47,446 bases of DNA from Candidatus Bathyarchaeota archaeon (GCA_026014595.1 JAOZHY010000046.1:1-47446); one strand, 5' to 3'. Shown: positions 1 through 7,302, counted from the first letter of the stretch. The notes: generated from the sequence alone by a model not told the origin. Program-made: numbers and translations.

Positions 1-1
1 G

Positions 2-355
2 GTTCCGGCTTGTACGTTGATTGTGGGGCTTCCCGAGGAGAGGGAGGATGACCTTTTGAGGACGATGGAGTTGGTGGATGACCTTAAGGGTTTTCGCAGT
101 TTGATTGTGCCGTTGTTCTTTGTTCCGTTGGGCAGGCTGAAGAGTGAAGACTGGTTTAAAGATACCGCGATGACTGAACTGCACAAGCAACTGATGTTCC
201 AATGCGCAGAGCATAGTCTTCGGTGGACGGATAATCTTATTGATTTGTCTTTTGCAGATGAGGGGTACAAGCTTATCCTTAAGGACTGCTACAAGGTTTT
301 CACAGGGATAGCGAAACGTCAGATAAGGCAAGCTGAAATCACAGTGCTGCAATAG
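2..355 (+). CDS. Radical SAM protein, C-terminal fragment (5' end outside window)
   Basis: The frame is open from the first bases of the window and continues upstream, so this is only the last ~118 residues. The visible part begins with a strand reading PACTLIVGLPEE, followed by a segment on directing a helical hairpin and the strand FRSLIVPLFFVPLG. This pattern (a glycine-proline turn after a hydrophobic strand, then E-rich helix) is typical of the last barrel strands of B12-binding or Elp3-like radical SAM enzymes. The CxxxCxxC cluster motif would lie upstream and is not visible, so the class is inferred from the tail alone. It ends 163 bases before the convergent tRNA gene. The substrate cannot be named. 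Confidence 0.55.
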   Translation, partial: VPACTLIVGLPEEREDDLLRTMELVDDLKGFRSLIVPLFFVPLGRLKSEDWFKDTAMTELHKQLMFQCAEHSLRWTDNLIDLSFADEGYKLILKDCYKVFTGIAKRQIRQAEITVLQ

Positions 356-469
356 AAACCTTTGCTCTATTTATCTAAGGTGTTTGTTGACGTGGTTTCA
401 GGGAAGAAAGTAGCCGTGCAATACCTGCAATAGAGCGCTGTCAAGGAGGTGCACGCAGGAGCATCCGTC

Positions 470-508
470 TGTGAAAAAACGAAAATAGCAGAAAAGATAG
501 TGTGTTTT
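470..508 (-). terminator. Oligo-T termination region downstream of tRNA-Arg
   Basis: Read on the minus strand, the bases just past the tRNA CCA end contain several T-runs (TCTTTTC, CTATTTTC, CGTTTTTTC). Archaeal RNA polymerase stops at such T-rich tracts. No hairpin is needed and none is seen. Confidence 0.45.
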
Positions 509-518
509 GTACATATGA

Positions 519-618
519 TGGCGGGTCCGCTGGGATTTGAACCCAGGACGTTCAGCTCTCTCCACACCCAACAGGGCGTTAGAAGGCTGACGCGCTATCC
601 GTGCTGCGCCACGGACCC
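519..618 (-). tRNA. tRNA-Arg(TCT) with a 22-nt intron and encoded CCA
   Basis: On the minus strand a complete cloverleaf can be drawn. The acceptor stem pairs GGGTCCG (618-612) with CGGACCC, the D stem is GCGC/GCGC, the anticodon stem TCAGC/GCTGA, and the T arm CTGGG-TTCAAAT-CCCAG. Between the anticodon stem halves lie 29 bases instead of 7. Removing 22 bases (579-558) after the purine following the anticodon leaves the loop CTTCTAA with anticodon TCT, the canonical 37/38 intron site. The discriminator is G and the 3' CCA is encoded (521-519). A TATA-like TTATATTTTA lies at 655-646, about 30 bases upstream of the 5' end. The splicing enzyme EndA is encoded in this window at 41158-41712. Confidence 0.93.
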
Positions 619-718
619 CGCAACGGAAACCAATAATGAACGCGTTAAAATATAATTCTACCTATCGCTTAGAGAGAAAAGGGCGCTCCATCACAACCGC
701 TGGCAGAGCTAGGAATCT

Positions 719-796
719 GCCAGAAACCTATAGAGGGGAGAGGTCGCTATTCGCGTTTTCAGAAGCCAAACCATGCTGAAAAAACAGCAGAGGAGG
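719..796 (-). repeat. Dispersed repeat copy A (diverged, partial)
   Basis: On the minus strand it shares the core CATGGTTTGGC ... AATAGCGACCTCTCCCCTCTATAGGTTTCTG-type blocks with copies at 6844, 23071 and 45747. Its 3' third differs: instead of the TAATAGGCGCCAAATATG end it runs into a perfect 8-bp hairpin (CTGGCAGA at 700-707 with TCTGCCAG at 716-723). A TATA-like CTTTTATATACTG lies on the same strand at 843-831, about 40 bases before the core. The 619-923 gap between the tRNA and the ferritin-like gene otherwise holds no supportable gene. Confidence 0.75.
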
Positions 797-923
797 ACTC
801 TAACAGGGCAAGTCCGCTTTCAACGCTGTTCAGTATATAAAAGGGCTATAGCCTGTTTCGAGCTGCCAGTTTGGTGCCAAAAGCACAGAAAAAATGTTGT
901 TTTAAAGAAAAAGAGAGGAAGGT

Positions 924-1904
924 TTATCGCAAGAAGTCGTCAAACGTCCAGTAATGGTCTTCTTCTTGGCTTACTATGTCTTCAAACATGCGTCGTGTTT
1001 TGCTGTCGCCGCGCTTCATCGCTTCTTCGATGATTTTTCTGTAGAGTACCAGCGCGTAGTTTTCCGCCTCATGGTCCAGTTTCAAAAAATCGTCTGCGTT
1101 GTCGCCGACTTGCGGAAGTGGTTCCGGTTCAGTCACTGCTTCGCCTTCAAGCAGGTAAATCCGCTCGGTGATTTTCTCTAGGTGCTCCATCTCCATGAGG
1201 AAGATGGGCTTCAACAGGTCGCTGACCACTTTCGCCTTGTTCGTTTCCCGGATAACTTCCAGCGCCGTGTCTTTCCCGCGCAAAGCAAGCAACGCCGCTT
1301 TTTCATGCTGGTTTGTGTACTGAATTATCGCGGAGATTTCAGCCGCCACAGCCTTGTTCAGCAACGCGAAGTAATCGTCGGTGAATATCCTGCGCCACTC
1401 GGACAGCGGAACAGTTTCAGCGCTTTCAGGCTCATCTTTGTAGTTGACGTATTCTTGGAACTTGAACAGGTGCTGCTCTTCTTCCCCGTATATTTTCTCG
1501 AATATCTCGCGTGTTTCCCAATCGCCGACTTCTTTTGCGGCGCTGATGATTTTGCGGTACAGCACGAGCGCTTCTTCTTCAGCTTTCACGCCGTTCTTTG
1601 CGAATTCACTTAAACTGTTGCCGACCATAACTTTATTCGCCTTGGTTGTGGCTGATCCGCCGAGATAGTAAATCCGCTCCATGATGTCAGCAGCGTGCTT
1701 CATCTCTACGATGGCGAATTCCTTCAGGAACTTTCCAACCGCGTCATAGGTTGTTTTGTCGAGAAGTATGTTCTCGGGAATAGTCTTTCGTATCAGTTTC
1801 TCCATCTTCGCGTGTTGCAGCATGTACTGGATTGAAACCTGGATTTCTCTTGCAACCGCCATGTTTAGCAAGTCAAAATATTCAGTTGTTGGTTGAACAG
1901 CCAT
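924..1904 (-). CDS. Two-domain ferritin-like (bacterioferritin-type) di-iron protein
   Basis: The 326 residues are two head-to-tail copies of a four-helix ferritin-like domain, each with the di-iron ligand pattern. Domain 1 (about 8-155) has E20, E67xxH70, E109-111 and E142xxH145. Domain 2 (about 175-326) has E189, E238xxH241, a Glu in the DHEAENYALVLYRK helix and E314xxH317. The helix-three segment ALVLYRKII is nearly identical between halves, so the protein arose by internal duplication. Ordinary bacterioferritins are ~155-160 residues with one domain; no haem Met is obvious. The likely role is iron storage, detoxification or peroxide/oxygen reduction in the cytoplasm. A TATA-like ATATTCC-flanked TTTTTATATT lies at 1955-1945 and the leader is very short, with no clear ribosome site. 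Confidence 0.85.
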   Translation of the reverse strand: MAVQPTTEYFDLLNMAVAREIQVSIQYMLQHAKMEKLIRKTIPENILLDKTTYDAVGKFLKEFAIVEMKHAADIMERIYYLGGSATTKANKVMVGNSLSEFAKNGVKAEEEALVLYRKIISAAKEVGDWETREIFEKIYGEEEQHLFKFQEYVNYKDEPESAETVPLSEWRRIFTDDYFALLNKAVAAEISAIIQYTNQHEKAALLALRGKDTALEVIRETNKAKVVSDLLKPIFLMEMEHLEKITERIYLLEGEAVTEPEPLPQVGDNADDFLKLDHEAENYALVLYRKIIEEAMKRGDSKTRRMFEDIVSQEEDHYWTFDDFLR

Positions 1905-1944
1905 AATTAATCACATCGTTTAGCTATGGAACAGTGAACAGTGG

Positions 1945-1955
1945 GAATATAAAAA
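1945..1955 (-). promoter_or_regulatory. TATA box for the double ferritin-like gene
   Basis: The minus strand reads CTTTTTATATTCC about 40-50 bases upstream of the ATG at 1904, placing the start of transcription near 1920 and giving a leader of roughly 15-20 bases. Confidence 0.55.
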
Positions 1956-2088
1956 GATTCTTTAGCCGCCTTCAGCGGGCAACCGCCAATGTGTGGTTTT
2001 GTATGTTTTTTGCGGGGTTTGCTTAATAACGGGAGTTTAAGCTATGGAAAATGAGAAAAATGGGAGTTAAGCAAGGCTCTATAGGGCT

Positions 2089-2139
2089 TTATTTCTTCTT
2101 GGCAGCCTTTTTCTTCTTTTCTTTGGCAGCTTTAGCCAC
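2089..2139 (-). CDS. Candidate 16-residue lysine-rich peptide
   Basis: A short minus-strand frame starts at GTG (2139-2137) and reads MAKAAKEKKKKAAKKK before TAA (2091-2089). Nine of 16 residues are lysine and four are alanine, like the tails of archaeal DNA- or RNA-binding proteins. A good ribosome site, GAGGT (2151-2147), lies 7 bases before the GTG, and an AT-rich TATA-like ATTTTAAATA lies at about 2189-2178. An in-frame TAA at 2181-2179 limits any longer version to about 27 residues (IEDNISFEVSIV before the Lys-rich part, but with no ATG, GTG or TTG start). No family could be named. It may instead be a chance frame in AT-rich spacer; the ribosome site and composition argue mildly for a real gene. 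Confidence 0.4.
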   Translation of the reverse strand: MAKAAKEKKKKAAKKK

Positions 2140-2397
2140 GATACTGACCTCGAAGCTAATATTGTCCTCAATTTGTATTTAAAATTTACTAAAGCCTTGA
2201 CTCTGTGACTCGCCTTCGGAAAGTATTGCGGAAACGGTTGTTACTAACTAAACAGGCGTTTTTTGCCCTAATTTAGTAAAAAAGACACAAAAGCATCCTT
2301 TTGAATCTTCATCGCTAACGGGCTATTTTCAGATTTTGATGGAAGTTTTCATTAACGGGCCGTGAAAGCTGTTGAGGCTCACGTGACTACCGCAAAT

Positions 2398-2425
2398 TTT
2401 TTATATCCAGTGTAAAAAATTACAC
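2398..2425 (+). promoter_or_regulatory. TATA box and overlapping palindromic operator of the ECF-S gene
   Basis: A TATA-like TTTTATATCC (2397-2407) is followed immediately by the perfect inverted repeat GTGTAAAAAATTACAC (2410-2425, 6-bp arms, 4-base centre). It lies between the TATA box and the expected transcription start, 24 bases before the GTG start at 2449. This is where an archaeal repressor would block polymerase. The regulator and ligand are not known from the sequence; a vitamin-responsive repressor is an inference from the transporter downstream. Confidence 0.5.
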
Positions 2426-2448
2426 AGCAGTGAAGAAAACTTCCGAAG

Positions 2449-3249
2449 GTGCCTCAAACGAGCAGCACAATAGACATAAACCAAAGAACAAAAACCATCG
2501 CCACAATCGCAATATTTTCCGCGTTATATTCAGTACTCAGAATAATGCCGACAGTGCCAATGATAGGCGCTCAAGGAGCCAGCTTTTCTGTATCAGACGT
2601 TATCGCTCCAATTTACGGAATCCTATTAGGCCCCTATGTTGGAGGTATAACTGTGATTATAGGCACTTTTCTGGGAATGGCTATGGGAAAGCCAGTGATA
2701 TTCTTGGGTTTGGACTTTCTTCCAGCCCTCGTAAATGTAGTCGCATTAGGGTTTCTCGTTAGGCGCAAATTGTGGCCAGTCGTCGTACTTTACATTGCCC
2801 TGTTCACAGCATTCTTGATAAACCCGCTAACTAGCATAACCGTTGACATAGGTGGTATTGCGGTTCCGTTCTTTTGGCTGCACATAGTAGCGTTTTTGGT
2901 GCTTCTTTCACCGCTGGGGCGCAAAGCTGGCCAATGGGTGGAAACTCTGAAACCAACCATGCTGGCTGCGGGAATCGCAATCCTGGCGTTAATAGGAACC
3001 ATGATGCAGCACCTCATGGGAAACATACTCTTTGAGACGATACTCGCACAGCCCATTGGATACATTGAGAGAGCTGCGTATCCTGCAATATGGGGAAGCA
3101 TTTTCTTTGTATATCCAGTTGAACGTTTGGCTCTGGTCATACTGGCAGTGATAGTTGGAACACCTGTGGTGCGGGTGCTCAAAACATCATTTTTCAACGA
3201 TTCAAGAAAGTTAGCGAATAAAGATTCTGAGTCAAGAGTTCAGCCTTGA
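2449..3249 (+). CDS. ECF transporter S component (substrate-binding membrane subunit)
   Basis: The 266-residue protein has about six to seven hydrophobic segments. It carries the S-component pattern: an N-terminal helix with IAIFSALYSVLR, then GASFSVSDVIAPIYGILLGPYVGGITVIIGTFLG, the amphipathic glycine-rich helix pair typical of BioY/ThiT/HmpT-like proteins. S components bind a vitamin or metal and hand it to a shared ATPase/EcfT module, none of which is encoded nearby. The GTG at 2449 is the first start in the frame after the promoter; no strong ribosome site is seen. A perfect palindrome sits on its promoter. Substrate specificity cannot be read from the sequence. Confidence 0.75.
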   Translation: MPQTSSTIDINQRTKTIATIAIFSALYSVLRIMPTVPMIGAQGASFSVSDVIAPIYGILLGPYVGGITVIIGTFLGMAMGKPVIFLGLDFLPALVNVVALGFLVRRKLWPVVVLYIALFTAFLINPLTSITVDIGGIAVPFFWLHIVAFLVLLSPLGRKAGQWVETLKPTMLAAGIAILALIGTMMQHLMGNILFETILAQPIGYIERAAYPAIWGSIFFVYPVERLALVILAVIVGTPVVRVLKTSFFNDSRKLANKDSESRVQP

Positions 3250-3280
3250 CTCCACTCAACCATATGAGAAGTGTTATCCT

Positions 3281-4837
3281 CTAAAACAGGGAATGATCTT
3301 GAAGGTACTGCTTACCAGTTTTCAATGCTATTTCAGCTTTCGCTAATTCGCTTCCAAGATAGGCTGCGTGGTCGATTCGAGTCACTAAGCCCAACTCCGC
3401 AATCTTCATGTAAACGCTATCAGCTGTTTTGCCCTTAATTATGTTCACGGGCTTATCCAGTCCCAGTGAAGTGTAATGCAGCGCGACGATGTTCCCGTCA
3501 ACTCTGTCTACGGCAATTCGGAACGAGCCTTTCTCGTCCAGCACAACCGGTTCAGGTTTCTCGGACGTCACCGCAACATGAACGTTGGTTTCTAACGTCC
3601 TGTCGTAGGGTTCTTCTCGGTTCCGTTTGTCCTTCAGCACGAGCAAGTCCAAGCCCAAGTCTTTCGGCACCGAACCGCGCATTTTAGCCAGAAACATCAT
3701 CTTCGCCGCTGTCACCTCCTCTCGCACAGTGCCCTTTGCTTTGTCGCTTTTCTCCGTCGCCAGCAACATGCTGGCGCCAACCTCAGAGGACAAACGCGCA
3801 AGCAACGCGTTAACACCCACAGAGTCAGCGTCAAACAGTTCCGTAACGTTGGAGACTCCGACGAAAAGCGGCACCTCAGGGTTTGCGGCGGAAAACATGC
3901 GGAAGGCAAGCATGGACTCCAAAATATTCGACGGTTCAAGAATCAAGTCGCCCATAACACGGGTTATCCCCAGTTTTCTCGCCTTCTGGATGATTTCTTC
4001 GAGGAATTTTACGCGTTCTTCCGCTTTTTTAGGGAAGTATCCCTCACGTTGGTTAGTCGGAATGGCAACAACCGCAACCTCAGAAGCAAAAGGCGCAATT
4101 GCCTCAACGTTTCCAGCGTCCACGCTCAATATAAGGTCTGCGCCAGCTTCAACGGCGGCTTTGATTTCCGCGGGGTCAAGTGAGTCAATGCTAACAGGCA
4201 CGTCTACTACGCTCTTGACGGCTTCAACCAGTTTCCGCGCGTCAGCGGGTCTGGATTCGCCTGCGACCATGCCCACGTCAACAACATCGGCGCCAAGCTT
4301 CACGAAGGTCGCCGTTAATCGCTTAACCTCTTTCGTCGGCATCAATGGAGCATCGACAACCTCCGCCATAACACGCATGGGAAAATCCTTGCCCACGGCC
4401 AAGTTCTTGATTAGCATGTTGCCCGGGTTTTTCAGCAGCCTTTCACGGTTCCTCTCGACTTTATCCAGTTCCTCCAGAGCCTTTTGCCGAAGCTTATCCC
4501 GAAGCAGGTCGCATGCAGGTGTGACGGTTGAAAGTGTAACTTCGCCTAGCGAATCGAGAACTGTTGGCAGGTCAGCCGCATACCTTGGACCCTTAAACGC
4601 AGGAACACCAATCGCATTCGAGATAACTGTGGTGTCGCCTCTGATGAGCCCCGGCACCAGAATCACATCAAAACCTTCAGTTTTCGCGGCTTTGAGGGCT
4701 TTGGCGATGGCGTCGGGCGTCAGAAGAGCAGCCACAGGAACCTTCAAAACATAAACATCAGTTTTTACACTGCTTTCTTGTGCGTAGCGTTTCACAGCAT
4801 CTTCGGCAAGTGTTCCCGTAACCAACAACGCCTTCAA
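3281..4837 (-). CDS. Dihydropteroate synthase-like protein (methanopterin pathway)
   Basis: The 518 residues resemble the archaeal dihydropteroate synthase-related family (MJ0107 type). An N-terminal alpha/beta domain (about 1-150) precedes a TIM-barrel part with DVVDVGMVAGESRPADARKL and VPVSIDSLDP, the counterparts of the pterin-binding loops of DHPS, and a C-terminal domain from about 400. The family is thought to join a pterin to ribofuranosylaminobenzene phosphate in tetrahydromethanopterin-type cofactor synthesis, although the exact reaction of this subgroup is not settled. It is the last gene of a three-gene operon, 16 bases after the beta-RFAP synthase gene, which makes that same aryl substrate. 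This context strongly supports the methanopterin role over folate. Confidence 0.85.
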   Translation of the reverse strand: MKALLVTGTLAEDAVKRYAQESSVKTDVYVLKVPVAALLTPDAIAKALKAAKTEGFDVILVPGLIRGDTTVISNAIGVPAFKGPRYAADLPTVLDSLGEVTLSTVTPACDLLRDKLRQKALEELDKVERNRERLLKNPGNMLIKNLAVGKDFPMRVMAEVVDAPLMPTKEVKRLTATFVKLGADVVDVGMVAGESRPADARKLVEAVKSVVDVPVSIDSLDPAEIKAAVEAGADLILSVDAGNVEAIAPFASEVAVVAIPTNQREGYFPKKAEERVKFLEEIIQKARKLGITRVMGDLILEPSNILESMLAFRMFSAANPEVPLFVGVSNVTELFDADSVGVNALLARLSSEVGASMLLATEKSDKAKGTVREEVTAAKMMFLAKMRGSVPKDLGLDLLVLKDKRNREEPYDRTLETNVHVAVTSEKPEPVVLDEKGSFRIAVDRVDGNIVALHYTSLGLDKPVNIIKGKTADSVYMKIAELGLVTRIDHAAYLGSELAKAEIALKTGKQYLQDHSLF

Positions 4838-4853
4838 ATCTTGCCCTTCTTTG

Positions 4854-5816
4854 CTATTTGGTGAGTTTGATGTAGGCTCCTCGGTTGTTCGCCTTTGCAG
4901 TGAAAACTTGTCCGCCGACGCTGTTCTTCAGAAAAGCTTGAACCTTCAGCTTAGCTTCTTTGGCTTCTTCTTTTGGGAAGAGTCCATAACAGGCTGGTCC
5001 CCAGGAACTCTGTCCCACGCCGTAAGCGCCCAGTTCCTGCATGAATTTGATGCATTGGGTTACGGCTGGACTAGAGTATCTCCCGCCTTGAACCTGCGCG
5101 AAATAATCTCCAATAGTGATTTGGATGTTTGTTAGGGCTTCTCCGAAAGCGCAAATATTGCGTTCTGCTAACGCTGGGAGAAGTTTCATCATGATCAAGC
5201 GGCATACTTTACCAACCGTTTCAGACGGCATGGGAGTCAACTGTTTGAATGCTGTTTTTTCCTCGTCGTTGGATAATCCCTTGTTTGCACTTGGAACTGC
5301 AACGACAAAACGCCATTCTTTAGGAAAAGGCTGGCGGAAAATTATCGGAGGTAAATCTGTCGTTGGAACACCGTTTGCCAGAGGTTTTCCTCCGTCAACT
5401 ACGAATCCGCCTTGCTCAAAGATTGTTGTTCCCACGCGGGTTCTTTGGCATCTGCCCATGGCAACGGCGAGTCCCTGTGTTGATGCGTTTACGTTGGATA
5501 TTTTTGCAAGTGCTGTGGCGACCGCGAGAGCCAATTGGGTTCCAGAGCCTAATCCAGCGTGTTCCGGGATGGTTTGCACGACCTGCAGATGCACGTTGGC
5601 TTGTACGTGGTAAGTGTCAAAAAACCGCTTAGCCAGCGCTGTTGTCAACTCAGGTTTTTCGCCGCTAACCGCGAATCCCTTGGACGATTCGGCTTTGAGA
5701 ACGACGTTTGGCTGGTTGATGCCAACACCTAAGCCGCCGAAGATGCGTCCCAGGTCACCGTTCAGGTCTATCAATCCAAACTGGAGTCTGGCAGGAGTCT
5801 TAACGTAAACTTTCAA
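4854..5816 (-). CDS. Beta-ribofuranosylaminobenzene 5'-phosphate synthase
   Basis: The 320-residue protein belongs to the GHMP kinase superfamily. It has the N-terminal substrate strand KTPARLQFGLIDLNGDLGRIFGGLGVGI, the glycine-rich phosphate loop PEHAGLGSGTQLALAVA (about 90-106), and a C-terminal GHMP part with YGVGQSSWGPACYGLF. The family condenses phosphoribosyl pyrophosphate with p-hydroxybenzoate or p-aminobenzoate, losing CO2 and pyrophosphate, the first committed step of methanopterin synthesis. Its start codon overlaps the stop of the upstream DUF447 gene (ATGA at 5816-5813), showing translational coupling. The downstream gene is the DHPS-like enzyme. Length is usual for the family. 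Confidence 0.9.
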   Translation of the reverse strand: MKVYVKTPARLQFGLIDLNGDLGRIFGGLGVGINQPNVVLKAESSKGFAVSGEKPELTTALAKRFFDTYHVQANVHLQVVQTIPEHAGLGSGTQLALAVATALAKISNVNASTQGLAVAMGRCQRTRVGTTIFEQGGFVVDGGKPLANGVPTTDLPPIIFRQPFPKEWRFVVAVPSANKGLSNDEEKTAFKQLTPMPSETVGKVCRLIMMKLLPALAERNICAFGEALTNIQITIGDYFAQVQGGRYSSPAVTQCIKFMQELGAYGVGQSSWGPACYGLFPKEEAKEAKLKVQAFLKNSVGGQVFTAKANNRGAYIKLTK

Positions 5817-6463
5817 CTTTCAACCCTCCATGAATTCACCCGTTTCGTCAGGTCGGCCATGATTTCAGCATAGCATGAGTTGGGCGCCACACGGTTCACC
5901 AAAGCGCGGTAATCCTCGATGGTTCCCAGCAGCTTCAGAGCTTGTTCTCTCTGTTTTTCGTCACCGCTTAGGTAAGCTTTCACGCGGGTTGCATGTATAA
6001 TGGCTTCAATAGTGGCGAACAAAGCGCGGCAGTAAGCCTTAGGAAACGTTTTTGCTGCTTTAACCAGTCTCACTTCGCATACCGCTTCCGTTCTTCCCTC
6101 ATCGAGGGGTTTCATTTCTGCGACAGCTATCTCCACGGTTGCTTCCGCCGAGCGCAATCTTGGCGCGTCCACGCTTTCTGCTTTTTCAAACCAGTCCAAA
6201 GGAATTTTTCCTGTGAGATTTGCCTCTTTGAAGGCTGTCTGGTAAAACGTTTCCACGTCAGAGGTTACGTTTACTACGGCACACTTCTTTAATAGAAGGT
6301 TTCTATACGTTAATGACGAGTTGTAAATCCTGATAATGACGCGTTGTTCGTTTTCCATTATGACGCCCATGGGCGCCGCGTTTGGCTGTCCATCCGTGCT
6401 GTAGGTGGAGACTATTGTCTCAACAATCGTGCCTTTTGAGAAGCCTAAATCAGGCAGTTTCAA
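5813..6463 (-). CDS. DUF447 family flavin-binding-fold protein
   Basis: The 216 residues match the archaeal DUF447 family: a split-barrel flavin-reductase-like N-terminal half (FSKGTIVETIVSTYSTDGQPNAAPMGVIM, then YRNLLLKKCAVVNVTSDVETFYQTAFKE) and a helical C-terminal half. Structures of related proteins bind FMN, but no reaction has been assigned. The start must be TTG at 6463: an in-frame TAG lies only two codons upstream (6469-6467), and the ribosome site GGAGAT (6479-6474) is 10 bases away. It is the first gene of the operon and overlaps the beta-RFAP synthase start by four bases, so a role in methanopterin cofactor synthesis is likely but inferred from context. A TATA-like CTTTATTATTC lies near 6549-6539. 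Confidence 0.85.
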   Translation of the reverse strand: MKLPDLGFSKGTIVETIVSTYSTDGQPNAAPMGVIMENEQRVIIRIYNSSLTYRNLLLKKCAVVNVTSDVETFYQTAFKEANLTGKIPLDWFEKAESVDAPRLRSAEATVEIAVAEMKPLDEGRTEAVCEVRLVKAAKTFPKAYCRALFATIEAIIHATRVKAYLSGDEKQREQALKLLGTIEDYRALVNRVAPNSCYAEIMADLTKRVNSWRVES

Positions 6464-6843
6464 CGTCTAAACCATCTCCAGCCTAAGCGTTAAGACCGCT
6501 GGGCATCTTTTTTCAACCGAATGTAAATTTTCACAGTCGAATAATAAAGTTTTGCCGATTGCTAAGTGCTTTGGTTTTTGAGTTGTTGGAGTGGGCTGCG
6601 TTTTGGGAACTCAAATATGCCAGTGCCATATTTCTAGCAGACTACCAGGAAAGGTCACAGTCGCTTATGACATGCACCGCTGCGTCGTCAACATCACTGA
6701 TGCGGCATATAGGTTGATTCGCTAAAACAACATGCGCCATGTTGGCTTTGCAAGACTGAACTGATTTGCAGTTTTTATCTATAGTCCCCTTATTTAAAGA
6801 CGCTACGTCAGCGTTGACATCTCAGGTGTATCCTCTTCCATCA

Positions 6844-6944
6844 CCTCTGCTGTTCTTCAACATGGTTTGGCGGTTTTCTGCACCAATAGCGACCCCTCCC
6901 CTCTATAGGTTTCTGCAACCAACCACTAATAGGCGCCAAATATG
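6844..6944 (+). repeat. Dispersed repeat copy B
   Basis: This is the clearest copy. It runs from CCTCTGCTG through ACATGGTTTGGCGG, AATAGCGACCCC, TCCCCTCTATAGGTTTCTGC to CTAATAGGCGCCAAATATG. Inside it the block GGTTT-CTGCA-CCA-AATAG-CG occurs twice, about 40 bases apart. GTTTGGCG (6865-6872) can pair with CGCCAAAT (6934-6941), closing the whole element as a long-range stem. A TATA-like TTATTTAAA (6790-6798) lies about 50 bases upstream on the same strand. No long open frame is conserved among copies. Confidence 0.85.
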
Positions 6945-6949
6945 CCTTC

Positions 6950-7042
6950 AGTCAAGAAACCTTTACTAAGAAAGGCGTGGTTAGTCAAGAAATATTGACT
7001 AAAAAATGGCTTTGCGGGCGTGTTTAGTCAAGAAACCTTTAC
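6950..7042 (+). repeat. Cluster of AGTCAAGAAA motifs with an inverted repeat
   Basis: The 17-mer AGTCAAGAAACCTTTAC occurs exactly at 6950-6966 and 7026-7042. A third AGTCAAGAAA-like copy at 6983-6992 forms the perfect inverted repeat TAGTCAA-6-TTGACTA (6982-6988 and 6995-7001). The arrangement suggests a multi-site binding region for a DNA-binding protein or remnants of a small element. No adjacent gene obviously uses it. Confidence 0.5.
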
Positions 7043-7302
7043 AAAAAATCTTTTATCAGAAAAAACCCGTAAAGTAAACATGAACTTTCCTTCCTCTCCT
7101 TGCAGCGATGGTTAAGGGCTGAGTGGGTCTTTGGACGTGTAAAACCTGAAAGCCCAGGCTTTGAAGCTAGTTCCCTTCCCAAAGTAACTCAGCGCGCGTT
7201 CCGAGCCTCAGCAAACCTTCACCATCAACCTGAAAAAATATGTGGAGTTGATTTACATGGCGGTTGCTTTTTTGGGGTTTCGGTGTCGCTGTTGTTATTG
7301 TT

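Larger units (their letters stand above)
6464..7302. other. Gene-poor spacer of ~840 bases
   Basis: No convincing gene is seen. The spacer holds dispersed repeat copy B (6844-6944), TATA-like boxes at about 6772-6780 and 6790-6798, and a cluster of AGTCAAGAAA repeats at 6950-7042. From about 7190 to 7302, past the stop of the membrane regulator on the minus strand, the frame after the stop stays open for 25 more codons of low-complexity sequence. Confidence 0.6.

Noticed and set aside
2200-2396. Possible riboswitch before the ECF-S gene (two TAACGGGC motifs)
   Set aside because: The TATA box at 2398-2406 places this sequence upstream of the transcript, and no known riboswitch core is seen.
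3627-4754. A 375-codon plus-strand frame opposite the DHPS-like gene
   Set aside because: It is Ser/Thr-rich shadow sequence exactly antisense to a well-supported gene in an operon.
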